Shown one piece after another: positions 23,071 through 33,569 of a stretch of DNA of 64,000 nt (position 1 is its first letter; each line of letters begins with the position of its first letter). Location: contig NC_073692.1 in NCBI RefSeq assembly GCF_029784155.1, forward strand, positions 332,401,920-332,465,919. The letters run 5' to 3'. Under the pieces are notes generated by a model. That model was given only the letters and a program-made list of their open reading frames with translations, made no database searches and had not been told where the DNA came from. The position numbers and the translations under genes were made by a program. The DNA is from Uranotaenia lowii. Taxonomy: Eukaryota > Arthropoda > Insecta > Diptera > Culicidae.

Positions 23071-24148
23071 GGGGAGATAAGGGTATAATGACCACATTAA
23101 GAAGGACGCTTATTTAACCATAAAAAAACAGCTATAAATTGTGAGTTACTTCATTGTTTCATGTTCAGACACTAAAAAAGTCTATTTCTTCAGTCAAACA
23201 TGAAAAAGTAGATAAAAACGTTTGAAAATGCATTTTTAAAAGTTTTTGCAACCTGGGGTAGTTTAAGCACCATTAATCGGGGCACGATGAGCATTTTCTG
23301 CCGTAGAATGTAGCAGCGAATTCAATTTGATGAAGTCAACTGACTTATAGAGCTACAGCTTGACTTGTTTCATCTGACGATTTGGCCTATTGGTTAGGTG
23401 CCGGAGATGTAATATTACGTAATCAGTAGACTCGAGTTCGATTTCCGGTCGTGGTGATTTTTTTTTTCATTTATTATTCATGATCGATACATATCGTACT
23501 AAACGATAAGTCGTAGATCTATCAAACAAAGCAATAACAGAATAATGTATGTCTGTTTGTAGAAAACAAACAATTTACATACACTCATACATAAAGTTTC
23601 TGGTGCTTAGTTTTGCGGATGATGCTACTATCCGACCAGGAATCTAACTCGAGTCTTTTGATTACCTCTCCTAACACCTAATCAATCGTCAGATGAAAGC
23701 TGTGGCAAGCTGTGGCTCAGTTGACTTCATCGAGTTTAATTCGCTGCTAGATTCTACGGCAGAAAATGCTCATCGTGCCCCGATCAATGGCGCCCGAGTC
23801 AACAAGTTAAAGTAAAAAAGCGTTTTAAAATTGATTATAGTGAAAAATCAAAAATTTAATGATGATGAATATTGAGGAATAATGTGTGCATCATGTTGCA
23901 GTGCGTATCTTATACATCAAGATGATGATGATGATGAACTTATTTGCCGGTGCTCGAAAATTATTATTTTTCGTCACTTGAAAACCTAATTGGTTTTTTT
24001 AATATTCCTTTAAAGATGTTAAGGAGATTTCTTTTTTGTTGAAAAATTAATATTATAGAAACTACAAAACTGTTCCTCGTTAAAATTTACTTGAGGAAAT
24101 TCGTATTTTCGTGGAAAAGTGGAGTGCTCGTTATGCCCTTATTTCCCC
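23071..24148. mobile_element. Large foldback element with tRNA-like inner segment
   Basis: The outer ends ggggagataagggtataatg (23071) and, inverted, ggggaaataagggcataacg (ending 24148) form imperfect TIRs. Inside, 23279-23309 and 23751-23781 are perfect 31-bp inverted repeats (contain gatgagcattttctgccgta), and similarity between the inner arms runs about 180 bp. Each inner arm holds a pol III-like A box (ttggttaggtgccgg) and B box (gagttcgatttcc). No transposase. No certain target duplication. Confidence 0.7.
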
Positions 24149-24323
24149 TTTTTTATTTCATTCTTAAAAGTATTTTAATAAAAACTAAAAAATCAAAATT
24201 TCCAAAAAAAGTTTTGCCTCTATGAACAACTATGGTGCATATCAAAGCAAATAAACGACGTACAATCGCGAATAGTCCAATAAATCGATCCTGGGATTTT
24301 CATTCTTGGAAAATACCGTAGCC

Positions 24324-24420
24324 CAAATCCAAGCCCGGATTAAGGGGGTGGGGAACAACGGGAGTAATTGCCGAGGCCCCCTGGCTCAAGGGGGCTCCTT
24401 GAGGAAGAAAAAAATATAAC
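24324..24420 (+). repeat. GC-rich transposon end related to 63003-63100
   Basis: cggattaagggggtggggaa, followed by gaggccccctggctcaaggg and a gaggaagaaa segment, parallels cggattaaagggtcgggaga...gaggccctccgaggagaaaa at 63003-63100. The style is that of hAT-like elements. Opposite ends were not identified. Confidence 0.4.
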
Positions 24421-24470
24421 ATTACTTTAATCATACTGCTTTAAGCTCTAGAAATCAAGCCAAAAAAGAA

Positions 24471-24725
24471 TTGAGGCGCTTGGGATCAGAGGGGTGCAAG
24501 TGCCTAAATGATAGTTTCGCGCTTCAAAGTTGTGAAGGTGCTCGATTTTTCATATATTTTTCGACTTTGAGCAGTTTTAATTCAATCAAAAAAGTGTTCG
24601 AAAAAATTATAAAAAATCCGTGTTTTGCCCCAGATGTACATTGAAACATGAAGAATCGTTAGGTATACTTAACTCAAAATTGATAATTTTCGCACTTGCA
24701 CCCCTCTGATCCTGAGGGCCTCAAC
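24471..24725. mobile_element. MITE, ttgaggcnct...ggggtgcaagtgc family
   Basis: The left end ttgaggcgcttgggatcaga and the right end, read inverted as ttgaggccctcaggatcaga, form a TIR of about 35 bp that includes ggggtgcaagtgc. It is related to the MITE at 54930-55280 (gaggccctcggagccaaagg...ggtataagtg). 255 bp, non-coding. Confidence 0.75.
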
Positions 24726-25473
24726 GGAAATGAGAAAATTGGAATTAAAACGCAAAATATAACAGTGAAGCCCTATTGAAATAATATATCTTATAAATAT
24801 TTTCAATATTAGTTGAGGGACCCTCTAGAATAAGAATTGCAAAATTTTACCCACATTTTATTGGCTGGGCAAGTCAGTACAACTATTTTCAAATCATAGT
24901 AAATCCAGCAAAATATAGGCATTTTGGTTTGATTTTTTTTACACAAAATCCGAACAGATCAAGCAGAATCCCGTATTATATCGAAAAAAAGTCTAAAACA
25001 AAGTGACCAACACCAAATGCCTCAAATTTTCATTTTTTTTTTATTGAAACTTGTCAACAACCTACAAAGCGATTTTAAAACTACCAAAAAACAATTAAGG
25101 TAAAGCTAAAGAAAATTTAGACCAATTTGAGTTTTCTGTTTGAGCCAGATCATAGTTTGCTTTACTTGACCAGTCCACTTTATTTTGAAAACCCATTTAT
25201 ATTCGAATAAATCTTGGAAATCTGGGATGCCCTTTATGTATTGTGCGAACACGAAATTATTGCAACACCAAAAATGTCATGCCAATTTTCTTATGATATT
25301 TCCAATCAAACCAGAATTTAGTGTAGTCCTATACATATATTTACTTCAAAAATCAAAAGAAAAGTTAATTGATGGAGCCTTGCGTGTGAAATTGAACGCA
25401 TTTTCGCTTGATGCCTTCCATCAAAGTCTTTACATGTCATTCGGTAACAGTTTCTCAGTTTTTTTTCATATTC
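24726..25473. other. AT-rich DNA without recognisable features
   Basis: No gene, RNA or element end was recognised. The long-looking ORF over 25185-25694 has no recognisable similarity and overlaps the piggyBac-like end. Confidence 0.5.
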
Positions 25474-25692
25474 TTAACACTAGAAAGACCGTACCAGTCA
25501 AAATGACTGGTTGGACACTTTGTTTGTTTAACATCTTTTGCATACTTCGCTTTAAAAATTCGCAAAAAATACGACTTTTCATGAATTTTGAATCTCTACA
25601 AAACTGTGTATTTTTTATTTCACTAGCTCTTTTAGTAAGCGAGAAAAATTTCGCCATGGACACTCGGACCGTGACCAGTCAAAATGACTGGT
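25474..25692 (+). repeat. piggyBac-like terminus with repeated palindrome
   Basis: TTAA (25474-25477) is followed by cactagaaagaccgt, resembling piggyBac-type ends. The 19-bp palindrome accagtcaaaatgactggt occurs at 25493-25511 and 25674-25692, and inverted at 35061-35079. No opposite end or transposase was found. The superfamily call is inference. Confidence 0.4.
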
Positions 25693-26147
25693 AAAATTCA
25701 CAACCCTATAACTCAAACAAGATAATTTTTTTTCGCTTGCTTTTGGTTTCATTTGCAAGCTACATTCAAGACAATGAGTCCTAGTTGATTTATGGTGGGC
25801 AGAAGTGTGTCATTCGTTATGAAATTATTGATTTTCGATGCGAAGTCGTGAAGATTTGAAGAAAAAGTTCTCGGATTGGCCACTGTGTGGCGCTTCAAGC
25901 ACTTGACTCCCAATTTTTTTGGTCTGTTTTGTTGCTCAAATATAATCGAACATTCTGTCAAAATTTGGCGAAATTTCATCAAGATTTGTAAAAGTTATGT
26001 TAGATTTAACACATGTCCATTCGAGTAATCGAGTAGTTTTAGGTGATAAATATGTTTTATACTAAACTAGAATGAGTAAAATTATTATGAATTGAGTGCT
26101 TATTTATTCAAATTTGAAGACATCAGCTATGAAACTGAATAATTTAA
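25693..26147. other. AT-rich DNA without recognisable features
   Basis: No gene, RNA or element end was recognised. Confidence 0.5.
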
Positions 26148-26990
26148 ATGATATTTCGACATGGGTGCACGATATATTCTTATATGTTGGTTATCCACCA
26201 TGGGTGCACGGATTCACCGCAGTTTCTGCCCAAGTATGTATTCACATGCATTTTTAGATTATTAGGCTCGACAAATTTCCAATGGAAGTTCACTTACAGG
26301 TATTCCGGCACCCGTGTATATACCTGGCCAGCTGGCAACTGATTGAACATTCTTATTTTAAGAGGAAACACATCTTACCTGTCGGCAACTTATGGGGTTT
26401 GAACCCAAGAATTTTCTTGCCGATACAAGGAATCGATCCCAGTACACCTGGCATACCTAGACCAGACTCGCGCCAGCCTATCTGATAGACCACATCGGAT
26501 GCGGATATTCCAACATGGGTGCACGGAATAGCTGCAAATTCGCCGTTGTATATTATATAGAGTGAAATAGTTTTCAACTTGCTTCAGAACACAACATATT
26601 TTTAAGTTTGATATGATAGGTATTTGAAATGCATGGTAACCGTTTTCCTATTTCTTGGATGTTGTCAGATCTTATCAGATAAATGTACGATTGCAAAAAC
26701 CTGTTTTGTAATAATAAATAAATAAATTTATTATTTCAAGATAAAATTGAAATATTTCTTTTCCAGGATTGACAAAACGGAACTTTAAATAAAAATCGTT
26801 ATTTAAATCATTATGTCAGAACATGAAAGACATGGTTTCGACTTTGGTTTAGTTAAGATTTGTAAAAATGCTTTTTTAAAATTTGCAAAAAGTCCAATAT
26901 TTGATTAAATTGCGGTGAATCCGTACACTCATAGTGAAAAACCATGTATATAACACACATTTTTATTTGAATCTATAAAAGTCTTTATTC
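26148..26990. repeat. Left part of a recurring gtgcacggattcaccgc motif array
   Basis: catgggtgcacg-type motifs occur at about 26160, 26199 and 26513 on the plus strand, and gcggtgaatccgtacactca at about 26921 on the minus strand. More minus-strand copies follow at 34608-34960, across the LTR element inserted at 26996-34602. A SINE (26374-26498) lies inside. Confidence 0.65.
26374..26498 (-). mobile_element. tRNA-related SINE, copy 1
   Basis: The minus strand reads tgtggtctatcagataggct (A-box region) and ggatcgattcc (B box), then a second B-box-like gggttcaaaccccat. It is very similar to 36309-36434. Older and more diverged from the pol III consensus than that copy. No poly(A) or target duplication was defined. 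Confidence 0.65.
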
Positions 26991-26995
26991 TTTAC

Positions 26996-27551
26996 TATAA
27001 ATTGCCTGTTAATCTTCGCGCACTAGATTTTATATTGGACTGATAACGGTCCACCGGATTCGACAGGTCCCATCAATGGGAATCGCACGGCGCGCACAAC
27101 ATAAGGATGTGATATGGTAGCCAACTGGAAGCGAACCAGTTGGGCCAAGGAAAAGATATTCTTGTATCGTTAGAGTAGTCGGTGGTTCTGACTGGAGAGA
27201 TCCAGCAGGGTCGAGCTCTAAAACCAGAACTAATTGTTTTATTGATTCCTTCAGTTTATATAGTCTTCTTCAGTTTTACAAATTGTATGGTCATCAAAAA
27301 TGAGTTTATAGTAAATCCCTTTGGAGGAGCGAAACGACTGGAGTGACAAAAGAGTTCATTCAGCAGCATCGATAATTTGTTTTGATCGATGCCGTTCGAT
27401 TCTGCTCAACTGCGTGCGCGGGGAGATAAGGAAGATGAAAATAATGCGCTGTCGATCTAGTCACGAGTGGCTACTGTATGTGCCGTTACGATCATTGGCT
27501 ATAAGATGCTTATGTTTATATTTTGATTAATTGGTAATTAGGGATGCTACA
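26996..27551 (-). repeat. 3' LTR of the gypsy element
   Basis: Aligned without gaps to 34047-34602. The two mismatches are at about 27037 (g versus a) and 27054 (c versus g). Confidence 0.96.
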
Positions 27552-27564
27552 CCTTCCCCCTTTT
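27552..27564 (-). other. Polypurine tract
   Basis: The minus strand reads aaaagggggaagg immediately before the TGTAG start of the 3' LTR, the expected place for plus-strand DNA priming. Confidence 0.92.
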
Positions 27565-27825
27565 GGAGAATAATGTAATGAAATGAAGTTATTTAAAATT
27601 ATTGTCTCTCTCCAGTTGTCCCTTACATTGTACGTTTATTTGGGATTTAGTGTTTATAATTTTTTTTTACTTATTTATTGGTAGTTCTAACCGAATTTCG
27701 CACTCCTCAGCATTAGCTGGGAACTTTCACCTACCTCTTCGTTTTACTTATTTTTTGAGTTTATTATTTTTTGTGAGAGGTTAGGCTCGGTGGAACTCTA
27801 CTTAAGATTATTTTTTTTTCTGCGT

Positions 27826-30800
27826 TTAGCCTTTGATAATCCTATTCTTGTGTATTACAACTGATTTTCCTGTTTGTAAGTGTTCGATTTCACAATTTGG
27901 TTCGTTTATAGATATTATTTTATATGGTCCAACATAGTATGAATCCAACTTCCTTCTATTTTCATTTTTTAAATAGACTATATCATTAATTTTGATACTT
28001 ATACTGTTTATACCTTTAGAATTGAGTTGATCTTGCCTTTGACGTTTGTGCTCTATTAATTTAAATTTGGCTATTTCATGAGATTTCTGTAATTTGTACT
28101 GTAGTTCATTCTTGAAGGTGTCAAAATTGTATATTGGTTCATTTTTTAATTCAATGCTGTCTTGTGGTAAATTTGCTTTTCTTCCGAATACGAGTTCAAA
28201 AGGTGTAAAATTATGATCTGTATGCGGGGTTGTATTGTATGTGAATTCATAGTATTTAATCCAATCATCCCAATCTGATTGGTGCTCGTTAGTGAATGAT
28301 CGCAGGTATTCATTTAGACACCTGTGATTTCTCTCTAATGATCCAATTGTTTCAGGATGATAAGGTGTTGAGAAATTTTGTCTGATCTGTAATAGATTAC
28401 ATATCTGGTCAAGTACTTCATTTTTATATTCGGTTCCTTGATCAGATCGCATTTCTAGGAAGTTTCCATAAATAAGAATAAAGTTTTCAACTAAAGCTTT
28501 CGCAATAGTTTTAGCTTCTTTGTTTGATGTTGGTATAATTACTATGTATTTTGTTAAATCGCACTGAACTGTAATGCAGTAACGATTGTTGTTAATAGTA
28601 ATAGGTAATGGTCCTACAGTGTCTATGGAAATAACTTCGAAAGGTTTTGATGGGGTTGTAGTTATCATTATTGGTTCTTTTGTGTGTTTGATAATTTTGT
28701 TTCTTCTGCACAATTCGCAGGCCTTGACGAATTGGGCAATAGATCCTTTCATATCACGCCATTTATATTTTTCCCGAACACGTAAGTACAAACGATGTTG
28801 TCCTACATGTCCTCCTGTTGGGGTATTATGATGATTGTGTAAAATCATCTGTATTTCATTTATGTTATCTATAAATTTGGGTTCCTTATATATAATAATT
28901 TGCAAAAAATTGAGTAATTTGTTTGCAATTATTTTAAAATAGTTCATTGGTACCATTTTAAATATTAAATCGTCTGCAGACAGCGCTAGTTTCTTTGTAT
29001 TATTAATTTTTGCGTATTTTTCAATTTCTGGAAGAGCATTCTCTAAAGCATGACTTCCATTTCTAACATCTTGATGCACTTGTGCAACTAGTGTTTTGTT
29101 ATTATTCTTCATCATCATGAATTTGAACTTGTTGTCTACTACGGCTGTCGACAGTTTTATCATTTTTCTTGTTTCCGTAGGACTCTCTGTTTCGTATACT
29201 GAGAGGTGATCAATCTCTCTTTTTTCAATTTTATTTTCTTTTTTCTTTTCTGTTGCTTGCTTTATTTTTCTAGTCATAGACCTAGTATTTACAAATAATA
29301 TACTAGATTTTTTCAATTCTTCAGATGTAGTAACGATACGCGATAATGCGTCTGCAGCCACATTATCCTTACCTTTAATATAGACAATATCGAAATCAAA
29401 ACCTTCAAGATCGACACGCATTCTTGTCAGTTTTGATGTTGGATTTTTTATATTAAACAAATAGACTAATGGTCTGTGATCTGTTCTTATAGTAAAACGT
29501 CTACCATACAAATACGATTCAAAATAATTGATCGCCCAATGTATGGCTGTTAGTTCTTTTAGTATAGTTGGTTTATTTTTTTCAGCTGGAGTAAAAGTTT
29601 TACTCGCAAATGCTACCGGTTGGTCTCCACTATTTGTAACCTGCGACAAAACTGCTCCACATCCAATATCGGAAGCATCTGTCGTCAGTATAAACTGCTT
29701 TGTAAAGTCTGGGTATTGAAGTAATATTGGTGACATCAACTGATGTCTTAAAAAATCAAATGCGTACTGGCATTCTTCTGTCCATTTAAAAATTACGTTT
29801 TTCTTCATTAATTGGTTTAATGGATAAGCTATCTTAGCAAAATTTTCGACAAACCTACGATAATAATTGCAGAAAGCTACAAATCTTCGTACGTCGTCTG
29901 AGTTTTTCGGTATAGGATAGTTTTTGATAGCTTGAAATTTAGACTCATCTGGTAATATTCCTTTGTCAGTTATTTTATGACCGAGATAAGTTACCTCAGT
30001 CCTAAGAAATTTACATTTTGATAAATTTAGTTTAAGATTATAATGTCTTAAACGTTCGAAAACAGTTTCCAAGTTTTCCAAGTGATGCTTCAAAGAACAT
30101 CCGATGACTACAATATCATCTATATAAATAAATGCACGTTCTGGTGTTAAACCAGCCATCGAAATCGCCATCATTCTCTGAAAACTATTTGGACTGATAT
30201 TTAATCCAAACGGTAATCTTTTGAATTGATAGTGACCCGTGTTGGTTGAAAAAGCTGTGTATTTTCTAGAATTTTCATCTAATGGTATTTGATGAAAACC
30301 TGACATCAAATCTAATGTGCTGAAGTATTTCGCTCTACCAAGTTGGTCTAATATACTTTCAATTCTTGGTAAAGGAAATTTATCAGGCATAATCTTCTTA
30401 TTAAGTTGGCGAAAATCAACAACTAGTCGCCACTTTTTATCTTGATTCTCCGATTTTTTTGGAACTAGAAGAATCGATGAATTATAAGATGAAATTGAAG
30501 GTTCAATTATCTCTTCATTTAACATCTTCTGAATTTGTCTTTCAATTTCTTCGCTCTGGGCGTGAGTTGTTTTGTAATTTGGAATATACACAGGAACATT
30601 GTCAGTTAAACTAATGTTCTGTGTGTAAAAATTATTAATTGTTAAAATATCATCATCCATGCTAAAAATATCTTCGTATTTAGTAATTAATTTTTCCAAG
30701 CCCCTCTTAGCAGAGGGAGTCATTTGTTGAATATTAATCTGATTTAGTATCTCTTTATTTCTTTTTGCTTTACTTTCAGAATAACCATTAAATGAGACCA

Positions 30801-31458
30801 TATCAAAAAATTTTAATGGTTCCATTTTGGGCCTAAAATTTGAATATGTTAATAACACTGACTGTTTAGTGGTGTTAATAAATTTAAATATTGGTTGTTT
30901 AGAAGATATGATGGTATTTCCACAAAAAACTCCAGATTGAATTTCCTGAGAACAAACAACCATATCTTCTTTCAAATCTTGCATTGGTATGTATCGAACT
31001 ACTTCATGTCTTGGAGGTAGGAATATTGAGTTTCTGAAATTATCCTCTATGGGTATTGATATTTCGTTTTGATTTATTGTTAACGAAAGTATCCATGGTT
31101 CATAATTTATGTTGCATTTATATTTTGTTAAGAAGTCCCTACCTATGATTCCATCTGTCGGTATTGGGAACTCATTATTGACTATGTGAAATTTATGTTC
31201 GATTTGAGTGGTTTCAAATTTTATTTTTGTGAATGTACTACCTAAGGAATTAATGCCATCTTGACCAATTCCAGATATAATACATTTTTCGTCTGGATAA
31301 TAAATTTGCGTCGCTTTAACTTTATTTGCCTTTACAATAGAAATATCAGATCCAGTATCTATTATAAAAGTACATTTTGAATCCGATAAGTCTATATCTA
31401 AACATACATAGTTAGAGATGGACGCGTTTATTGTGTACGCGGTCCAAATTGGGATTCT
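27826..31458 (-). CDS. pol: Pol polyprotein: protease, reverse transcriptase, RNase H, integrase
   Basis: Numbered from the presumed frameshift site (31458), the frame runs 1210 codons without a stop. It contains an aspartic protease with DTGSD (residues 34-38) and IIGRDFL, then reverse transcriptase with LPFGLN and YIDD (445-448). RNase H follows with TTDASD (Asp about 594). Integrase has an HHCC zinc module (about 874-915) and catalytic Asp946, Asp1006 and Glu1042, which is a DD35E spacing. The C-terminus has a GPY/F-type segment (YYVGPYKI). No chromodomain is seen. The first in-frame ATG is at 30984, after the protease, so the N-terminal part is reachable only by frameshift from gag. The enzymes act in the cytoplasmic particle and then at the chromosome. 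Confidence 0.95.
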   Translation of the reverse strand, partial: RIPIWTAYTINASISNYVCLDIDLSDSKCTFIIDTGSDISIVKANKVKATQIYYPDEKCIISGIGQDGINSLGSTFTKIKFETTQIEHKFHIVNNEFPIPTDGIIGRDFLTKYKCNINYEPWILSLTINQNEISIPIEDNFRNSIFLPPRHEVVRYIPMQDLKEDMVVCSQEIQSGVFCGNTIISSKQPIFKFINTTKQSVLLTYSNFRPKMEPLKFFDMVSFNGYSESKAKRNKEILNQINIQQMTPSAKRGLEKLITKYEDIFSMDDDILTINNFYTQNISLTDNVPVYIPNYKTTHAQSEEIERQIQKMLNEEIIEPSISSYNSSILLVPKKSENQDKKWRLVVDFRQLNKKIMPDKFPLPRIESILDQLGRAKYFSTLDLMSGFHQIPLDENSRKYTAFSTNTGHYQFKRLPFGLNISPNSFQRMMAISMAGLTPERAFIYIDDIVVIGCSLKHHLENLETVFERLRHYNLKLNLSKCKFLRTEVTYLGHKITDKGILPDESKFQAIKNYPIPKNSDDVRRFVAFCNYYRRFVENFAKIAYPLNQLMKKNVIFKWTEECQYAFDFLRHQLMSPILLQYPDFTKQFILTTDASDIGCGAVLSQVTNSGDQPVAFASKTFTPAEKNKPTILKELTAIHWAINYFESYLYGRRFTIRTDHRPLVYLFNIKNPTSKLTRMRVDLEGFDFDIVYIKGKDNVAADALSRIVTTSEELKKSSILFVNTRSMTRKIKQATEKKKENKIEKREIDHLSVYETESPTETRKMIKLSTAVVDNKFKFMMMKNNNKTLVAQVHQDVRNGSHALENALPEIEKYAKINNTKKLALSADDLIFKMVPMNYFKIIANKLLNFLQIIIYKEPKFIDNINEIQMILHNHHNTPTGGHVGQHRLYLRVREKYKWRDMKGSIAQFVKACELCRRNKIIKHTKEPIMITTTPSKPFEVISIDTVGPLPITINNNRYCITVQCDLTKYIVIIPTSNKEAKTIAKALVENFILIYGNFLEMRSDQGTEYKNEVLDQICNLLQIRQNFSTPYHPETIGSLERNHRCLNEYLRSFTNEHQSDWDDWIKYYEFTYNTTPHTDHNFTPFELVFGRKANLPQDSIELKNEPIYNFDTFKNELQYKLQKSHEIAKFKLIEHKRQRQDQLNSKGINSISIKINDIVYLKNENRRKLDSYYVGPYKIISINEPNCEIEHLQTGKSVVIHKNRIIKG

Positions 31459-31464
31459 AAAAAA
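31399..31464 (-). promoter_or_regulatory. Putative -1 ribosomal frameshift signal between gag and pol
   Basis: The minus strand has the slippery heptamer T TTT TTA (31464-31458) in the gag frame. After 12 nt comes a stem-loop: ggaccgcgt pairs with acgcgtcc (8 bp with one bulged C, 9-nt loop). The gag stop lies at 31430-31428, inside the loop. Slipping back one base enters the pol frame, which is open from there through DTGSD. Confidence 0.82.
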
Positions 31465-32774
31465 TTAGGGTTAATTGGCTGTTGTGAATTTATATTTTGT
31501 TGTTGTACATTAGCATTTTGACATTGTTGTACTGGTTGTATGTGCTGTTGCATCCCCGGTTGAGGTTGTGATTGTGCGAAATATGTCGCTTGTTGTTGTT
31601 GAGGATTATACATAGAAGGTCCATACCTTCCCCTTCCTCGATTTCCTTGGCCTCTTTGATGATAAAATCTGTATTGTTGTTGGTGTTGATAATTTGAGTT
31701 TTGTGATTGTTGATTATTTCGCCAATCATTGTACCGTCTGTAGTTAGAATTATTGTATGCTCTCCCACTGTTGAATCTACCACGTCCACGACCACGGCTA
31801 CGCTGTGGGTGGTTGCCTCTAGCTACTAAAACTTGAGCTTGTGTGGTTTTAGTTTGATCACATTCCTGAACCTTTTGTGTTGCGTCGTTTATATTTTCGA
31901 ACTTTCCGGCTCTAAGTATAATTTTTGTATCATTATTATTTAGACCGTTAATAAGTGTTTCAACACCTTGCCTCGTAGCCATTTGTTTTGCTTTATTGGC
32001 TGGGATGTCTTCGTTGATATATGCAGCTGCGAGGCGCAGAGTTAAATTCTCTACTTGATCGCAAAAATCGTCCAAAGACCCTTTTTGCTTAAAAGTTCCA
32101 AGCTTAGCTTTAATGTTATCTGAATTTATTTTGGAGGTACATTGCTCCTTGAGTTTATCCAAAATTTCATTCAGGGTTTGTGCTCCCGATATAGATTGGC
32201 GAGCATTTCCCGTTAGCCTAGTTTTAATAAATTTTAATGTTATTTCTGTTGCTGTTGCTTTTTCAGCTGGGGTTGCTGCATCAAATTCTTCCAAGACGGT
32301 GTCGTTAAAAAGAGCAACCGCGTCAAGAAATGAATTTAAGTTATCAGGGGTCCCATCGTACATCTGTACGAGGGTTGTCCCCAGTTTTATGTCCACTTTC
32401 GGCATTGTCTTTTGTAAAGTTTTATGATTTTTGTGTTTACTAGATTTGTGCACTATGCATGAACTACTTGAAGTTGTTCTGATTATAACTTTTGGACTCT
32501 TTATCCCTGTTTTTCTATGTTTATTTTGATTATGTTTTAATTTTATAATTTCATTTATCTCAAAGTGCCAGAGTCTGGCTTGTTTACAAATTTTATTAAA
32601 TTCTGGTGCTGCTAGCTGTTCACTATTTTCAGCTAGGAAATCTTCTAAGGATTTATGTAGTTGGTCATTAAGTTCTTGTTTTTTCAATAAAGTTTCCTCA
32701 CTTATATTATTATTTATAGATTTTCTTAAGTTGTTATAAAGTTTTTTCAAAGTTTCATAGTCATTCATATCCAA
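31428..32774 (-). CDS. gag: Gag structural protein
   Basis: The 448-aa protein starts MDMNDYETLKKLYNN. An N-terminal charged helical region is followed by a capsid-like domain (about residues 130-330, LGTTLVQMYDGTPDNLNSFL onwards). A basic, Arg/Gly- and Gln/Asn-rich tail (RSRGRGRGRFNSGR, RGQGNRGRGRYG) probably binds RNA. There is no CCHC zinc knuckle, so the RG-rich tail would have to replace the nucleocapsid. The last 11 codons overlap the pol frame. Assembles the particle that packages element RNA. The start is the first ATG in a long open frame; an in-frame second Met follows two codons later. Confidence 0.93.
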   Translation of the reverse strand: MDMNDYETLKKLYNNLRKSINNNISEETLLKKQELNDQLHKSLEDFLAENSEQLAAPEFNKICKQARLWHFEINEIIKLKHNQNKHRKTGIKSPKVIIRTTSSSSCIVHKSSKHKNHKTLQKTMPKVDIKLGTTLVQMYDGTPDNLNSFLDAVALFNDTVLEEFDAATPAEKATATEITLKFIKTRLTGNARQSISGAQTLNEILDKLKEQCTSKINSDNIKAKLGTFKQKGSLDDFCDQVENLTLRLAAAYINEDIPANKAKQMATRQGVETLINGLNNNDTKIILRAGKFENINDATQKVQECDQTKTTQAQVLVARGNHPQRSRGRGRGRFNSGRAYNNSNYRRYNDWRNNQQSQNSNYQHQQQYRFYHQRGQGNRGRGRYGPSMYNPQQQQATYFAQSQPQPGMQQHIQPVQQCQNANVQQQNINSQQPINPNFLESQFGPRTQ

Positions 32775-33279
32775 TAATACACATTAAAATTATATAGCTT
32801 CTCGTTTTGGTTACACAACATGGGTTATTACTTGTTTGCAGACAACATAGTTTCTTAATATTCTTGAAAATACATATATATAATTTTTTTTACCTTTTAT
32901 GGATATTTCTGGTTAGTATGCTACTCCGATTAATCGTCCTCCGATTCCTTGTTGCATGGCCTCGTGGTGGGTCATCAATCCCTTTTTCGTAGTAAGTATC
33001 ACATGACCAGTGATGGAAGGTAACAACTTAGCTGCTACCGTTCGACAAGCCAATAATTGGGCTGAATCCTACTGCTTCCTTTGCTGGTTCTACTGTAATC
33101 TCTTATCCAATACACTAATGTAATCAATTGCACACACACAAAAAAAAAGGAATAAGTCTTGCTATGAACAACATTGTCTCATTTTTATTCACATTTTGGG
33201 AAATTTAACTATTTCTTCCGGCATGTTGAAAACCTCACGCTTCGCGCACTTTTTTTTTTTTTTAGCCGATGCTTTTGAT

Positions 33280-33549
33280 TTATTTTTCAGTTAGGACTGA
33301 CGTCATTGACATTGATTGTTTAATAGCTTCTGTTGTTTTTAGCCGTTCGTATTTGATGATGGCACGTATAACAGCGTATGCTGTAACTACTATAATTGTC
33401 GCGATAACAACGTATGCCAATACCGTTGTTGCATTAGCAGTTTTGTCTAAATGTGCCGTTTGTTGCACATTAGAATTTATTATTTTAATAATGTCTTCAT
33501 GACTTTGAGGTGGTTTGGGCGTAGTATTCTGATTACCCATTTTGAACAC
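33280..33549 (-). CDS. Small membrane-type ORF upstream of gag (function unknown)
   Basis: 89 aa from the first ATG (33549) or 86 aa from the better-placed ATG at 33540 (context tcaaaATGG). From that start the protein begins MGNQNTTP, where Gly2 suggests N-myristoylation. A single hydrophobic helix (VLAYVVIATIIVVTAYAVI) follows, then a basic segment (KYERLKTT) and a short polar tail. It lies inside the element between the leader and gag, on the sense strand. Its intact frame in a very young copy is compatible with a real accessory protein, such as a membrane anchor, but no family is recognised. It could be a chance frame; codon-substitution data from other copies would decide. Confidence 0.55.
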   Translation of the reverse strand: MFKMGNQNTTPKPPQSHEDIIKIINSNVQQTAHLDKTANATTVLAYVVIATIIVVTAYAVIRAIIKYERLKTTEAIKQSMSMTSVLTEK

Positions 33550-33569
33550 TTTTACACTTAATTAGCAGA

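Noticed and set aside
27602..27784. Envelope-like ORF downstream of pol
   Set aside because: The frame is antisense to the element. The sense strand between pol and the PPT has no ORF, so no env is present.
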